Program-made: the position numbers and the translations under genes | The notes under the pieces: generated by a model | Told to the model about the DNA's origin: nothing | What the model saw: the letters and a program-made list of their open reading frames with translations, nothing else | Database searches by the model: none | Shown here: positions 16,096-24,030 of the stretch, in pieces | How the letters are laid out: each line of letters opens with the position of its first letter | Position numbering within the stretch: the stretch's first letter is position 1 | Assembly (NCBI GenBank): GCA_949878425.1 | Contig: CATLAL010000007.1 | Coordinates: 43,866 to 107,865 of the forward strand | Length of the DNA: 64,000 nucleotides | DNA from: an uncultured Oscillospiraceae bacterium | GTDB taxonomy: Bacteria; Bacillota; Clostridia; Oscillospirales; Oscillospiraceae | Reading direction: 5' to 3'

Positions 16096-17373
16096 ATGAA
16101 CGACCTGCTCACCTTTATCGCCCAGAGCCCCAGCCCCTTCCACGCGGTGGACAACCTCTGCCGGGAGCTCCTCTCCAGCGGCTATACCCGCCTGGCGGAG
16201 GGGGAGTGGTGGTCCCTGGCCCCCGGCGGCAAGTACTTTGTCACCCGCAACGGCTCCGCCCTGCTGGCCTTCCGGCTGCCCGAGGGGCCCTTCCGGGGCT
16301 TCATGGTGTCCGCCAGCCACTCCGACGCCCCCACCTTCCGGGTGAAGGAGAACGCGGAGCTCATGGGGCCGGAGGGGTACGTGCGGCTGAACACGGAGCG
16401 CTACGGCGGGATGCTCTGCGCCCCCTGGCTGGACCGGCCCCTGACCGTGGCGGGCCGGGTCCTGGTCCAGACGGCGGAGAACATCGAGACCCGGCTGGTC
16501 TATGTGGATAAGGACCTGCTGCTCATCCCCAACGTGGCCATCCACATGAACCGGGAGGCCAACAGCGGCTATAAGTACGACGCCAAGTGCGACACCATCC
16601 CCCTGATGGGCCTGGGGGAGGAGAAGGGGACCTTCCGGGCCCTCGTGGCCCGGGCCGCCGGCTGCGGGCCGGAGGAGATTCTGGGCACGGACCTGTACCT
16701 GTGCCCCCGGCAGAGGGGGCTGGTCTGGGGCGCTCAGGAGGAATTTATCTCCTCCCCCCGGCTGGACGACCTCCAGTGCGCCTACGGCTGCTTCCGGGGC
16801 TTCCTGGCCGCCTCCGGCAGCGGCAGCGTCCCGGTCTATGCCCTGCTGGACAACGAGGAGGTGGGCAGCCTTACCAAGCAGGGGGCGGACGGCACCCTCC
16901 TGGCGGACGTGCTCCGCCGCGTCTGCGCCGCCCTGGGAGCGGAGCCCGCCGCCATCGCCGCCAATAGCTTTCTGGTCTCAGCCGACAACGCCCACGCCGT
17001 CCATCCCAACCACCCGGAGTACCACGACGCCACCCACCGCCCGGCCATGAACGGCGGCATTGTCATCAAGCAGGGCGCCCGCTACGCCACCGACGGCGCC
17101 TCCCAGGCGGTGTTCACCGCCCTGTGCCGGAGGGCCGGCGTGCCGGTGCAGCACTTCTCCAACCGCTCGGACCTGGCCGGCGGCGGCACCCTGGGGCTCA
17201 TCGCCAACGCCCACGTGTCTATGAATACGGTGGACATCGGCCTGGCCCAGCTGGCCATGCACTCCTGCTTTGAGACCGCCGGCGCGAGGGATACCGAGTA
17301 CCTCGTCCAGGCCATGACCGCCTTCTACAGCGCCTCCTTCCACGAGGAGAACGGACGGTTTGCGCTGGAGTGA
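16096..17373 (+). CDS. M18-family aminopeptidase
   Basis: 425 residues, the usual length for M18 aspartyl/leucyl aminopeptidases (ApeB/DapA type). A dizinc metallopeptidase acting on small peptides in the cytoplasm. Candidate metal and catalytic residues are visible: SASHSDAPTF, SPRLDDLQCAYG, LLDNEEVGS, SADNAHAVHPN and the C-terminal HVSMNTVDIG. The ATG has AAAAAGGAG upstream. A repeat copy begins 10 bp after the stop and a terminator lies farther on. Confidence 0.95.
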   Translation: MNDLLTFIAQSPSPFHAVDNLCRELLSSGYTRLAEGEWWSLAPGGKYFVTRNGSALLAFRLPEGPFRGFMVSASHSDAPTFRVKENAELMGPEGYVRLNTERYGGMLCAPWLDRPLTVAGRVLVQTAENIETRLVYVDKDLLLIPNVAIHMNREANSGYKYDAKCDTIPLMGLGEEKGTFRALVARAAGCGPEEILGTDLYLCPRQRGLVWGAQEEFISSPRLDDLQCAYGCFRGFLAASGSGSVPVYALLDNEEVGSLTKQGADGTLLADVLRRVCAALGAEPAAIAANSFLVSADNAHAVHPNHPEYHDATHRPAMNGGIVIKQGARYATDGASQAVFTALCRRAGVPVQHFSNRSDLAGGGTLGLIANAHVSMNTVDIGLAQLAMHSCFETAGARDTEYLVQAMTAFYSASFHEENGRFALE

Positions 17374-17383
17374 GCGGGATACA

Positions 17384-17452
17384 GGCATACATTCTTTTCT
17401 TTTAAAAAAGAAAAGAATCAAAAGAAAATTTTGGCGCGAAACTGCGTTTCGC
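17384..17452 (-). repeat. Two-hairpin dispersed element, copy D
   Basis: Inverted copy: GGCATAC (17384-17390), stem II ATTCTTTTCTT/AAGAAAAGAAT (17391-17418), linker, stem I GCGAAAC/GTTTCGC (17436-17452). The GTATGCC end faces the M18 stop codon 10 bp away. Confidence 0.85.
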
Positions 17453-17485
17453 TTCTCCCTTTTCAGCTGCGCTGACCAGAACAAA

Positions 17486-17527
17486 CCAGGGCCTCTGGGA
17501 TATTTCTCCCGGAAGCCCTGGCTTTTC
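17486..17527 (+). terminator. Terminator-like hairpin after the M18 gene
   Basis: CCAGGGC (17486-17492) pairs with GCCCTGG (17515-17521), with an inner GGGA/TCCC pairing, and is followed by CTTTTC. It lies between the facing repeat copies D and E. Confidence 0.6.
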
Positions 17528-17542
17528 ATTGCAAAACATGGA

Positions 17543-17610
17543 GCAAGGCGGATGCCTTGCGAATAAGGTTCTTTTTGATTCTTTTTCCTTCAAGAAAAAG
17601 AATGTATGCC
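17543..17610 (+). repeat. Two-hairpin dispersed element, copy E
   Basis: Stem I is GCAAGGC/GCCTTGC (17543-17560), linker AAGGTTCTTTTTG, stem II ATTCTTTTTC/GAAAAAGAAT (17578-17603), end GTATGCC (17604-17610). The GTATGCC end faces the stop codon of the minus-strand XpaC-like gene 14 bp away. Confidence 0.85.
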
Positions 17611-17624
17611 TGATGCCCGTGCCC

Positions 17625-19100
17625 TCACAGCTGAAGCTGCTGCACGTCTCCGTCGTCCTTCTTATCCTTCCGGTCGCTTTTCGGCCGGACCTTGGGCGGC
17701 TCGGGGAAGCCGAAGTCCTTTGCCACGGACCCGGTCTCCCGGTTGAGCATGGCCTCCATCACCTTGATGTCGGTCACAACGTCCATGGCGTCGGAGCTGT
17801 AGAGCTGGTCCAGCTGGTGCTCAAAGCCGTCCACAATGGCGTCCATGGTCTGCTCGATGCGCTCCTTGGCCTGGCGCAGGTTCTCCCCCTCCACGCCGGT
17901 CTCCTCAAACTCCGCGTAGGCGTCCAGGAGCTTTTGGGTGGTGGGCAGGTAGTAGTCGAAGAAGGTGCGGATGCGCTCCCGCTTCTCCGGGTGCTCCTCC
18001 ACCTCCCGGAAGATGAGGCCCGTCACCTGCTCCAGGCGGTTAATCTTCCGGGTGAGCTCCGGGTCCGCGATGCGGTCGTTGGCGTGGTGGATGTTCCGAA
18101 GGACCTGGTCGTAGTCCTCGCTCTCCGGCTCGGGGACAAAGGGGTCCTCCAGCTCCTCCTCCGGCTCGTCCTCCTCCAGAGTGGCCCCGAAGCGGAGGAA
18201 ATAGCCCCGCTCGTGGTCAATGTAGGCGTCCTCCCCCAGATAGCCCTTGTCAATCAGCTTTTGCAGCTCCTTGGCGGCCTTGGCGGGGCTGCGGTTGACC
18301 CGCTTGGCGATTTCGCTCAGGGGCATGGCGTCGGTGTTGCCGATGGCCAGGATATAGCGCTGGCTGCGGCGGGTCATGTGGGCCAGGTACTGGCCCCGGC
18401 CGAACATCAGCCCGCCGCCGGCCAGGAAGCCCAAGCCCATATAGAGGGTGTCGAAATCAAACCACCAGCCCCGGGAGAAGTCGGCCAGCACGTCCAGCAG
18501 CATGGGGGCGCTGACCGCCATGAGAAGGATGCCCAGTATCCGCAGCGTCTTGCCGGGGAGCTTGCCCTTTTTCAGCTTTTTCTCCCTCTGGGGCTTGGCG
18601 GGAGCGGCGGCGCGCTCCGCCGCCTGCTTGGCCCCGGCGCGGCCCGCCTCCCTGGCGGTCCCGGCGGCGCTCTCCGCACTCTTCCCGACCCGCTCCACCT
18701 GGCGGGCGGTGCGGCCAATGGTGCGCTCCACCTGCTCCGCCGCCCGGCGGAGGGCCTCGTCCGTGCGGCGCAGGGCGTCCTCCGACTTTTCCACCGCCCG
18801 GTCCGCCCCGCGGCCCGCCCGCTCCCCGGCCTTCCGCATGGCCCGCTCCACAGCGCTCTCGATATCGCGGCCCGCCTGCTCAAAGGAGGCGCTCTTGGAC
18901 CCGCCGGACTTCTTGTCGGAGCCAAAGAGGGTGAAATACAGCAGAATCAGGGCAATGGGCCAGGCGCCCAGGGAGAACAGGATGATAATCAGCGGCCAGG
19001 TGTACCAGTTGGCGTTCTCGTCCTTCTTCGGAGGAGGAGGAGGAGGCTGGCGCCGCTGGCCGCCTCCGGTGAATTTGCTCTTGTCGTAGTACTCGCCCAT
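17625..19100 (-). CDS. XpaC-like (5-bromo-4-chloroindolyl phosphate hydrolysis family) membrane protein
   Basis: 491 residues. N-terminal low-complexity QRRQPPPPPPKK, a membrane helix (WPLIIILFSLGAWPIALILLY), an Ala/Arg-rich coiled-coil of about 110 residues, two more helices, a DNA-binding-like segment (MPLSEIAKRVNRSPAKAAKEL), then the Halogen_Hydrol/XpaC domain (IRTFFDYYLPTTQKLLDAY). The real role of this family is not settled; it may relate to the cell envelope or to TelA-like toxic-anion resistance. The ATG overlaps the DUF896 stop (TGATG). Confidence 0.8.
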   Translation of the reverse strand: MGEYYDKSKFTGGGQRRQPPPPPPKKDENANWYTWPLIIILFSLGAWPIALILLYFTLFGSDKKSGGSKSASFEQAGRDIESAVERAMRKAGERAGRGADRAVEKSEDALRRTDEALRRAAEQVERTIGRTARQVERVGKSAESAAGTAREAGRAGAKQAAERAAAPAKPQREKKLKKGKLPGKTLRILGILLMAVSAPMLLDVLADFSRGWWFDFDTLYMGLGFLAGGGLMFGRGQYLAHMTRRSQRYILAIGNTDAMPLSEIAKRVNRSPAKAAKELQKLIDKGYLGEDAYIDHERGYFLRFGATLEEDEPEEELEDPFVPEPESEDYDQVLRNIHHANDRIADPELTRKINRLEQVTGLIFREVEEHPEKRERIRTFFDYYLPTTQKLLDAYAEFEETGVEGENLRQAKERIEQTMDAIVDGFEHQLDQLYSSDAMDVVTDIKVMEAMLNRETGSVAKDFGFPEPPKVRPKSDRKDKKDDGDVQQLQL

Positions 19101-19309
19101 CACTTGTCCTCCCTTTTCCGAAGCTTGGTCTTGTTGCCCTTTTCATCCACAAAGTAGGTGCGGTCCAGCTGGCTGCGCAGATCCCCTGTGACGGAGTCGA
19201 TGTACTCCCGCCGCAGCTTCGTGCGCTCCGCCTCCTCGGCGGCCGTGAGGCCCACGGTCCTGTTCTTCCGCGCTAGTTCGTTGATCCGGTCGAGCTTTCG
19301 CTGCTCCAT
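19100..19309 (-). CDS. DUF896 family protein (YnzC-like)
   Basis: 69 residues starting MEQRKLDRINELARKNRTVG. The pattern RINELA-x-K, then EEAERTKLRREYI, matches DUF896/YnzC, small helical Firmicutes proteins of unknown role, some of them SOS- or sporulation-linked. The second of two nearby ATGs is chosen because AGGGGG lies 8 bp before it. It is translationally coupled to the XpaC-like gene by a one-base overlap. Confidence 0.85.
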   Translation of the reverse strand: MEQRKLDRINELARKNRTVGLTAAEEAERTKLRREYIDSVTGDLRSQLDRTYFVDEKGNKTKLRKREDK

Positions 19310-19335
19310 GGCATGCACCCCCTAAGGTTAAAGCC

Positions 19336-20121
19336 CTATAAATACCTCTCAATAGTAATGGCGGTGCGGCCCTTTTTGGTGAGGGGCCCCACCTGGACCA
19401 GCCGGGCCTTTCCCAGCCCCCGGACCGTAAGGACCGCCCCCTCCGCCACCGGCCTGTCGCCCTTCAGGCAGGGGACGTGGTCCAGGTTCACCCGGCCTGC
19501 GGCAATCAGCTCCGCCGCCCGGCCCCGGCTCATGGAGAAGGCGGAGGACGCCACCGCGTCCAGCCGCAGGGAGGAGACCGTGTCCCGGACGGTTTTCACC
19601 TGGAGGTCCGGCACACGCAGGTCCTCCCGGCCGACCTCCTCAACAGTGAGCCGCGCCCGGCCCGCCTGGCTCCACTCCCGCAGGAAGAACGCCCGCAGGG
19701 AGGGCGCGGCCACGATGTCCGCGCTCTCCTCCGACACCAGGATGTCCCCCAGCCGCTCCCGGGCCACGCCCAGGCCCATGAGGCTGCCCAGAATGTCCCG
19801 GTGGGTGAGGCGGTCCGGCCCGCGGAAGGAGGCCCGGAGGAAGGCCAGGGGCTCCTCCGGCGGCTCCTGGGCCCAGTCCGGCAGAAAAATAAGGATTTTT
19901 CGCTCCGCGGCCTCGTAGCCGCCGTCGAAGCGATAGCCCTCCCGGACGCCGGCGCTGTTCAGAAGGGCCTGGGCCAGCAGCTGCTCCCGGGGGGAGAGAA
20001 AGCCGGTGGCGGCGGGTACGCTCCGCCGCTCCATCTGGCTGTATTTATCCAGAATCCGGGCCAGCAGCAGACGGTCCTCCCCGTCCTGGGCCACTCTGGC
20101 GATGAGGGTGTTTTTATCCAT
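19336..20121 (-). CDS. YlmH-family S4-domain RNA-binding protein
   Basis: 261 residues. The central part has THRDILGSLMGLGVARERLGDI and the C-terminal ~65 residues are an S4 RNA-binding domain (SMSRGRAAELIAAGRVNLDH). YlmH is a ribosome-associated protein reported to aid peptidyl-tRNA/ribosome quality control in Bacillus, usually encoded in the division cluster. Here it instead follows an ABC exporter, overlapping its end by 8 bp. Confidence 0.9.
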   Translation of the reverse strand: MDKNTLIARVAQDGEDRLLLARILDKYSQMERRSVPAATGFLSPREQLLAQALLNSAGVREGYRFDGGYEAAERKILIFLPDWAQEPPEEPLAFLRASFRGPDRLTHRDILGSLMGLGVARERLGDILVSEESADIVAAPSLRAFFLREWSQAGRARLTVEEVGREDLRVPDLQVKTVRDTVSSLRLDAVASSAFSMSRGRAAELIAAGRVNLDHVPCLKGDRPVAEGAVLTVRGLGKARLVQVGPLTKKGRTAITIERYL

Positions 20122-21865
20122 GTAAATTCTGGGTGCTGTAGAGCTGGGCGTAGTCCCCGCCCCTGGCCAGCAGCGCCTCGTGGGTTCCCTCCTCGCTGAT
20201 GACGCCGTCCCGGACCACCAGGATGCGGCTGGCGTTTCGCACGGTGGAGAGCCGGTGGGCGATGATGAGGGTGGTGCGGCCCTTGGCCAGCTCGTCGAAG
20301 GCACGCTGGATCTTGGCCTCCGTCACGCTGTCCAGGGCGCTGGTGGCCTCGTCCAGAATCAGCACCGGGGGATTTTTCAGGAAGATGCGGGCAATGGAGA
20401 TGCGCTGTTTCTGCCCGCCGGAGAGCAGGGTCCCCCGCTCCCCCACGTAGGTGTCAAAGCCCTCGGGCATGGCCATAATGTCGTCGTAGATCTCCGCCTG
20501 CCGGGCCGCGTCGATCACTTCATCCACCGTGGCCCCTGGGCGGCCGTAGCGGATGTTCTCCATGATGCTGGCGGCGAAGAGGAACACGTCCTGCTGCACC
20601 ACGCCGATGTTCCGGCGCAGGCTCCGCTGGGTTACGTCCCGCACGTCCTGGCCGTCGATGCGGATGGCGCCCTCCCCCACGTCGTAAAACCGGGGGATGA
20701 GGCTGCATAGGGTGGTCTTGCCGCCGCCGGAGGGCCCCACCACGGCGATGGTCTCGCCGGGATTGACGTGGAGGGAGACGTGGTGGAGCACCTCGCTGTC
20801 GTCCCGCTCATAGGCGAAGCTCACGTCCTCCACCGAAATTTCGCCCCGCACGTCCCGCAGGTCCAGGGCGTCCGGCTTGTCCTTCAGGTCCGGCTCAATG
20901 CGCATGAGGTCCACAAACCGGCTCAGGCCGGCAAAGCCGTCCACCAGCATCTCCGAGAGGTTGGCCAGCTTTCGCATGGGGTTGATGAAGGTGGAGGTGT
21001 AGAGGCTGAAGGTGATGAGGTCCACGTAGGTCATCTGGCCGTCCATGATGAGCAGGCCCCCCACGGCGATCACCGTCACCGGCAGGATGCACATGAAGAA
21101 CTCCAGGGAGCACATGAACCGGGCCATAGCCTTGTAGCGCTCCTTCTTGGAGACCTTAAAGCGCTCGTTGGCCCGGGAGAACTTCTCGCTCTCCGCGTTC
21201 TCGTTGGAAAAAGCCTTGGCGGTGCGCATGCCGGAGATGCTGGACTCGATGTCCGCGTTGATGCCCGCAGTCACCTGCTTGACCCGTTTGGCGGAGACGG
21301 CCATATTCTGGCGGTTGATGGTGACCACCACCAGAAAGATGGGGATCAGCACCAGCATCACCAGGGCCAGCCGCCACTGGATGGTAAAGAGGATGGCAAT
21401 GGCCCCCACCACCGTGACGCCGGAGATAAAGACGTCCTCCGGGCCGTGGTGGGCCAGCTCCGTGATGTCGAAGAGCTCGGCGGTCATGCGGCTCATCAGG
21501 TGGCCGGTGCGGTTTTTGTCGTAGAAGCCGAAGGACAGGGTCTGCAAATGGCTGAAGAGGTCCCGGCGGATATCCGCCTCCACCAGCACACCGAAGGTGT
21601 GGCCCCAGTAGCAGACCACGTACTGCAAAGCGGAGCGCAGCAGGTAGGCGGCCAGCAGCAGGACGATGACGGTGAAAAAGGCCTGGTAGCGGCTGTCCGG
21701 AATGAGCTCGTACAGGCACATCCGGGAGACATAGGGGAACGCCAGGTCGATGAGGGAGATCAGCAGCGCGCAGGCCATGTCCAGCGCGAAGAGCCCCAGG
21801 TGGGGGCGGAAATAGCTGAGAAAAATGCTCATAAGGCCCTGTTTATGGAAATCTCGGGCGGTCAT
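20114..21865 (-). CDS. ABC transporter, half-size exporter with fused ATPase
   Basis: 583 residues. Six hydrophobic helices in the first ~310 residues, then the ATPase: Walker A GPSGGGKTT, Q-loop QQDVFLF, signature LSGGQKQR, Walker B VLILDEATSAL and the switch His in IIAHRLSTV. This is the MsbA/LmrA/multidrug type IV exporter layout and works as a dimer. The substrate is unknown. The ATG at 21865 follows GGAGGAACC. A single half-transporter gene suggests a homodimer. Confidence 0.93.
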   Translation of the reverse strand: MTARDFHKQGLMSIFLSYFRPHLGLFALDMACALLISLIDLAFPYVSRMCLYELIPDSRYQAFFTVIVLLLAAYLLRSALQYVVCYWGHTFGVLVEADIRRDLFSHLQTLSFGFYDKNRTGHLMSRMTAELFDITELAHHGPEDVFISGVTVVGAIAILFTIQWRLALVMLVLIPIFLVVVTINRQNMAVSAKRVKQVTAGINADIESSISGMRTAKAFSNENAESEKFSRANERFKVSKKERYKAMARFMCSLEFFMCILPVTVIAVGGLLIMDGQMTYVDLITFSLYTSTFINPMRKLANLSEMLVDGFAGLSRFVDLMRIEPDLKDKPDALDLRDVRGEISVEDVSFAYERDDSEVLHHVSLHVNPGETIAVVGPSGGGKTTLCSLIPRFYDVGEGAIRIDGQDVRDVTQRSLRRNIGVVQQDVFLFAASIMENIRYGRPGATVDEVIDAARQAEIYDDIMAMPEGFDTYVGERGTLLSGGQKQRISIARIFLKNPPVLILDEATSALDSVTEAKIQRAFDELAKGRTTLIIAHRLSTVRNASRILVVRDGVISEEGTHEALLARGGDYAQLYSTQNLHG

Positions 21866-21903
21866 TGCGGTTCCTCCAATACACAAACGCTTCGTGGCCT
21901 TTT

Positions 21904-21932
21904 ATTGTATCATATCTGCCTTTGTGATGCAA
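21904..21932 (-). promoter_or_regulatory. Promoter of the ABC exporter-ylmH-DUF896-xpaC operon
   Basis: Minus strand: TTGCAT (21927-21932), 17-bp spacer ending TGA, TACAAT (21904-21909), an extended -10, 39 bp before the exporter ATG. Confidence 0.7.
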
Positions 21933-21973
21933 CGGGTGGAATCTTAAATTTTTGTTAGACACGGGCGTGGGAA

Positions 21974-21998
21974 AGAGGGGGCTCCTCAGGAGCCCCCT
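21974..21998. terminator. Strong GC hairpin upstream of the exporter operon
   Basis: GAGGGGGCTCCT and AGGAGCCCCCTC face each other around one base, giving a strong hairpin with no T-tract on either strand. It may separate smpB from the exporter promoter. The 22000-22183 stretch shows no other recognisable feature. Confidence 0.4.
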
Positions 21999-22183
21999 CG
22001 TGAAACGCGTCTGCCGCCTGGACGCAGGCCGGTGACGCGCACTATTCTGACCAATGAGCGCCATATTGGCGGCGCCTCGCTGCAAAAGACCCGGCCAGAC
22101 GGCGCTCAACGCCTGTGAATACAGACGCTAAGCCTGTCCAAAAAACAGGGGCTTGCTTTTTTGACCGTCTGGACGGCGGGATT

Positions 22184-22651
22184 TTACCGGTTATAGCTCT
22201 TCATGGCCCGGTCAATATCCCGCTTCGCGTCCCGCTTGGCGGCGGCCTCCCGCTTGTCGTAGTTCTTCTTGCCCTTGCACAGGCCCACCTCCACCTTCAC
22301 CCGGGCGTTTTTGAAGTACACGCTCAAGGGCACAAGGGCGTAGCCGTCCTGCTGGACGTAGGCCTGGAGGCGGTTGATCTCCCGCTTGTGCATCAGAAGC
22401 CGCCGGGGCCGCACCGGGTCCCGGTTGAAGATGTTCCCGTGCTCATAGGGGCTGATGTGCATCCCGTGGAGGTAGATCTCCCCGTTCTTGGCGATGCAGT
22501 AGGAGTCCTTCAGGTTCAGCGTCCCCGCCCGGATGGATTTGACCTCCGTGCCGAAGAGCTCAATGCCTGCCTCGTAGCGGTCCTCCACAAAGTAGTCGTG
22601 GTGGGCCTTGCGGTTCTGCGCGGCGATCTTGATTCCGTTTTTCTCCGCCAT
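22184..22651 (-). CDS. smpB: SsrA-binding protein SmpB
   Basis: 155 residues. Binds tmRNA and delivers it to stalled ribosomes in trans-translation. Family landmarks: [39 protein letters not shown], and the basic C-terminal tail [17 protein letters not shown]. The ATG has GGAGGCGGAGG. The tmRNA gene itself is not recognised in the window. Confidence 0.97.
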   Translation of the reverse strand: MAEKNGIKIAAQNRKAHHDYFVEDRYEAGIELFGTEVKSIRAGTLNLKDSYCIAKNGEIYLHGMHISPYEHGNIFNRDPVRPRRLLMHKREINRLQAYVQQDGYALVPLSVYFKNARVKVEVGLCKGKKNYDKREAAAKRDAKRDIDRAMKSYNR

Positions 22652-22780
22652 AGCCTCCGCCTCCTTTTCCGCCGCCCCGCGGGAGGGGGGGCAGTCCGTT
22701 TCCTATCTCGTGAATAAAGTTAAAAAAGTACCGGTTGCACCCGCCGCTGGGTTCAAAAGGATCCGTTTGAACATACTTGA

Positions 22781-22933
22781 CTATAGTATACCACAGCCTG
22801 TCAAGCCCCGCAGGGCGGCCAGAGGCGCGGCGGCCAGCAGCTCCGGCAGGCAGGCTGCCAGGAGCATGGCCCCCGCCAGCACCAGAGCCAGGGCGATGAG
22901 CAGATAGCGTTTGCGCAGCAAAAAGATCTTCAT
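22781..22933 (-). CDS. Small membrane peptide, possibly a truncated protein
   Basis: 50 residues beginning MKIFLLRKRYLLIALALVLA, a basic start followed by one strong hydrophobic helix, then a short tail with two Cys. GAGGAGG lies 9 bp upstream of the ATG. The N-terminus resembles membrane anchors of sporulation polysaccharide deacetylases, so it may be a decayed remnant, or a genuine small membrane protein. The extended -10 of smpB (22785-22793) overlaps its last codons. Confidence 0.45.
   Translation of the reverse strand: MKIFLLRKRYLLIALALVLAGAMLLAACLPELLAAAPLAALRGLTGCGIL
22785..22793 (-). promoter_or_regulatory. Extended -10 promoter of smpB
   Basis: TGGTATACT on the minus strand, about 135 bp before the smpB ATG and inside the 3' end of the 50-codon gene. 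No consensus -35 at 17 bp. Confidence 0.5.
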
Positions 22934-23017
22934 GGCGGCAGTCCTCCTCGCCGTTGTCCGGCCCGCCCCGGGGAGGGGGCCTGCCCCCACTGTATGCGCC
23001 CCGCCGGGAGAAAAGAA

Positions 23018-23746
23018 CTACGCTACCGCCGTATAGCTGATGGAGCGCACCGCGCCGCAGGTTTTGAGGAACCGGTCCAGCTGCCCGATGGGGAGGTCCC
23101 GGGGCGTGCGCACCACCATGTCGTAGGAGACAAAGCCGTCCTCCAGGTAAGTGATGGTGCTCTCCACGGTCCGGATGCCGTGCTCCGCCAGGAAGGCGTC
23201 AAAACCCTCCTGGAGCTCCTCGCTGTTGTACACGGTAAATTGCAGGCGGCGGCTGAGCAGGGAGTCCCCGCCCACCTGGAAGCGGTGCATGAGCACCTGG
23301 AGCGCCGCCAGCAGGGCGGTGGTGAAGATGCCCAGAACGTAGAACCCGGCCCCCAGGGTCAATCCGATGCCGGCCGTGGCCCAGAGGCCGGCGGCGGTGG
23401 TGAGGCCCTTGACGGAGCTGCCGTGCTTGAAGATCACCCCGGCTCCCAGAAAGCTGATGCCGCTGACCACCTGGGCGGCAATGCGGGCGCCGTCCGCCCC
23501 CCGGGCGCCGCTGAAGAGGGTTCCCTCCGGGCCCGTCAGGTCCGCGAAGCCGTATTTCGAGACGATCATCAGCAGCGCCGCCGCGCAGCAGACGATAATG
23601 TGGGTGCGCACTCCGGCCTCCTTGTACCGGCGGCTGCGCTCAAAGCCGATGCTGGCCCCGCACAGGCAGGCCGCCAGAATCCTGGCGAAAAACTCCAGCA
23701 CCTGGGCCAGAGAGAACTGGCTGTTGAGATAGGCTGACAGCAGCAT
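23018..23746 (-). CDS. MgtC/SapB family membrane protein
   Basis: 242 residues. Four or five N-terminal helices with the family signature ARILAACLCGASIGFERSRR and GISFLGAGVIFKHG, then TAAGLWATAGIGLTLGAGFY. The C-terminal ~90 residues form a soluble ACT-like domain. MgtC proteins affect Mg2+ homeostasis and F-type ATPase in pathogens; in gut clostridia the role is unclear. The ATG at 23746 follows GGAGGAG. A minus-strand TATAAT at 23865-23870, with TTGTTT 16 bp upstream, is the likely promoter. Confidence 0.88.
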   Translation of the reverse strand: MLLSAYLNSQFSLAQVLEFFARILAACLCGASIGFERSRRYKEAGVRTHIIVCCAAALLMIVSKYGFADLTGPEGTLFSGARGADGARIAAQVVSGISFLGAGVIFKHGSSVKGLTTAAGLWATAGIGLTLGAGFYVLGIFTTALLAALQVLMHRFQVGGDSLLSRRLQFTVYNSEELQEGFDAFLAEHGIRTVESTITYLEDGFVSYDMVVRTPRDLPIGQLDRFLKTCGAVRSISYTAVA

Positions 23747-23952
23747 AGGCGCATTCTCCTCCTCCGTAGGTCCCCCGCCAAGAGCCTGCTTAAAATCTGG
23801 CGGAATGCCAGACAGACGCGGATTTTTCGTTAAGCCGGGCCGGCCCCTTCCAATCGATACTGCCATTATACACGAGCCGGCGAAAAAAACAATCCTCCAG
23901 CGGACTTTTCCTGTTTTTTTGCTGCTTTTCCCCGGATCAGTTCCGTTCCGCA

Positions 23953-23981
23953 TTGACTTTATCTGTTGAAAGTGGTAGAGT
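23953..23981 (+). promoter_or_regulatory. Promoter of the phenylacetate-CoA ligase cassette
   Basis: TTGACT (23953-23958), 17-bp spacer, TAGAGT (23976-23981), 49 bp before the start codon. Confidence 0.6.
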
Positions 23982-24030
23982 AAAGCGGTAGGAACAGACA
24001 AACTGAAATCGAGACAAAAGGAGACCCGCT

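Noticed and set aside
21960..22183. Possible tmRNA gene next to smpB
   Set aside because: The gap is too short, and I see no tRNA-Ala-like ends, CCA or tag-peptide frame.
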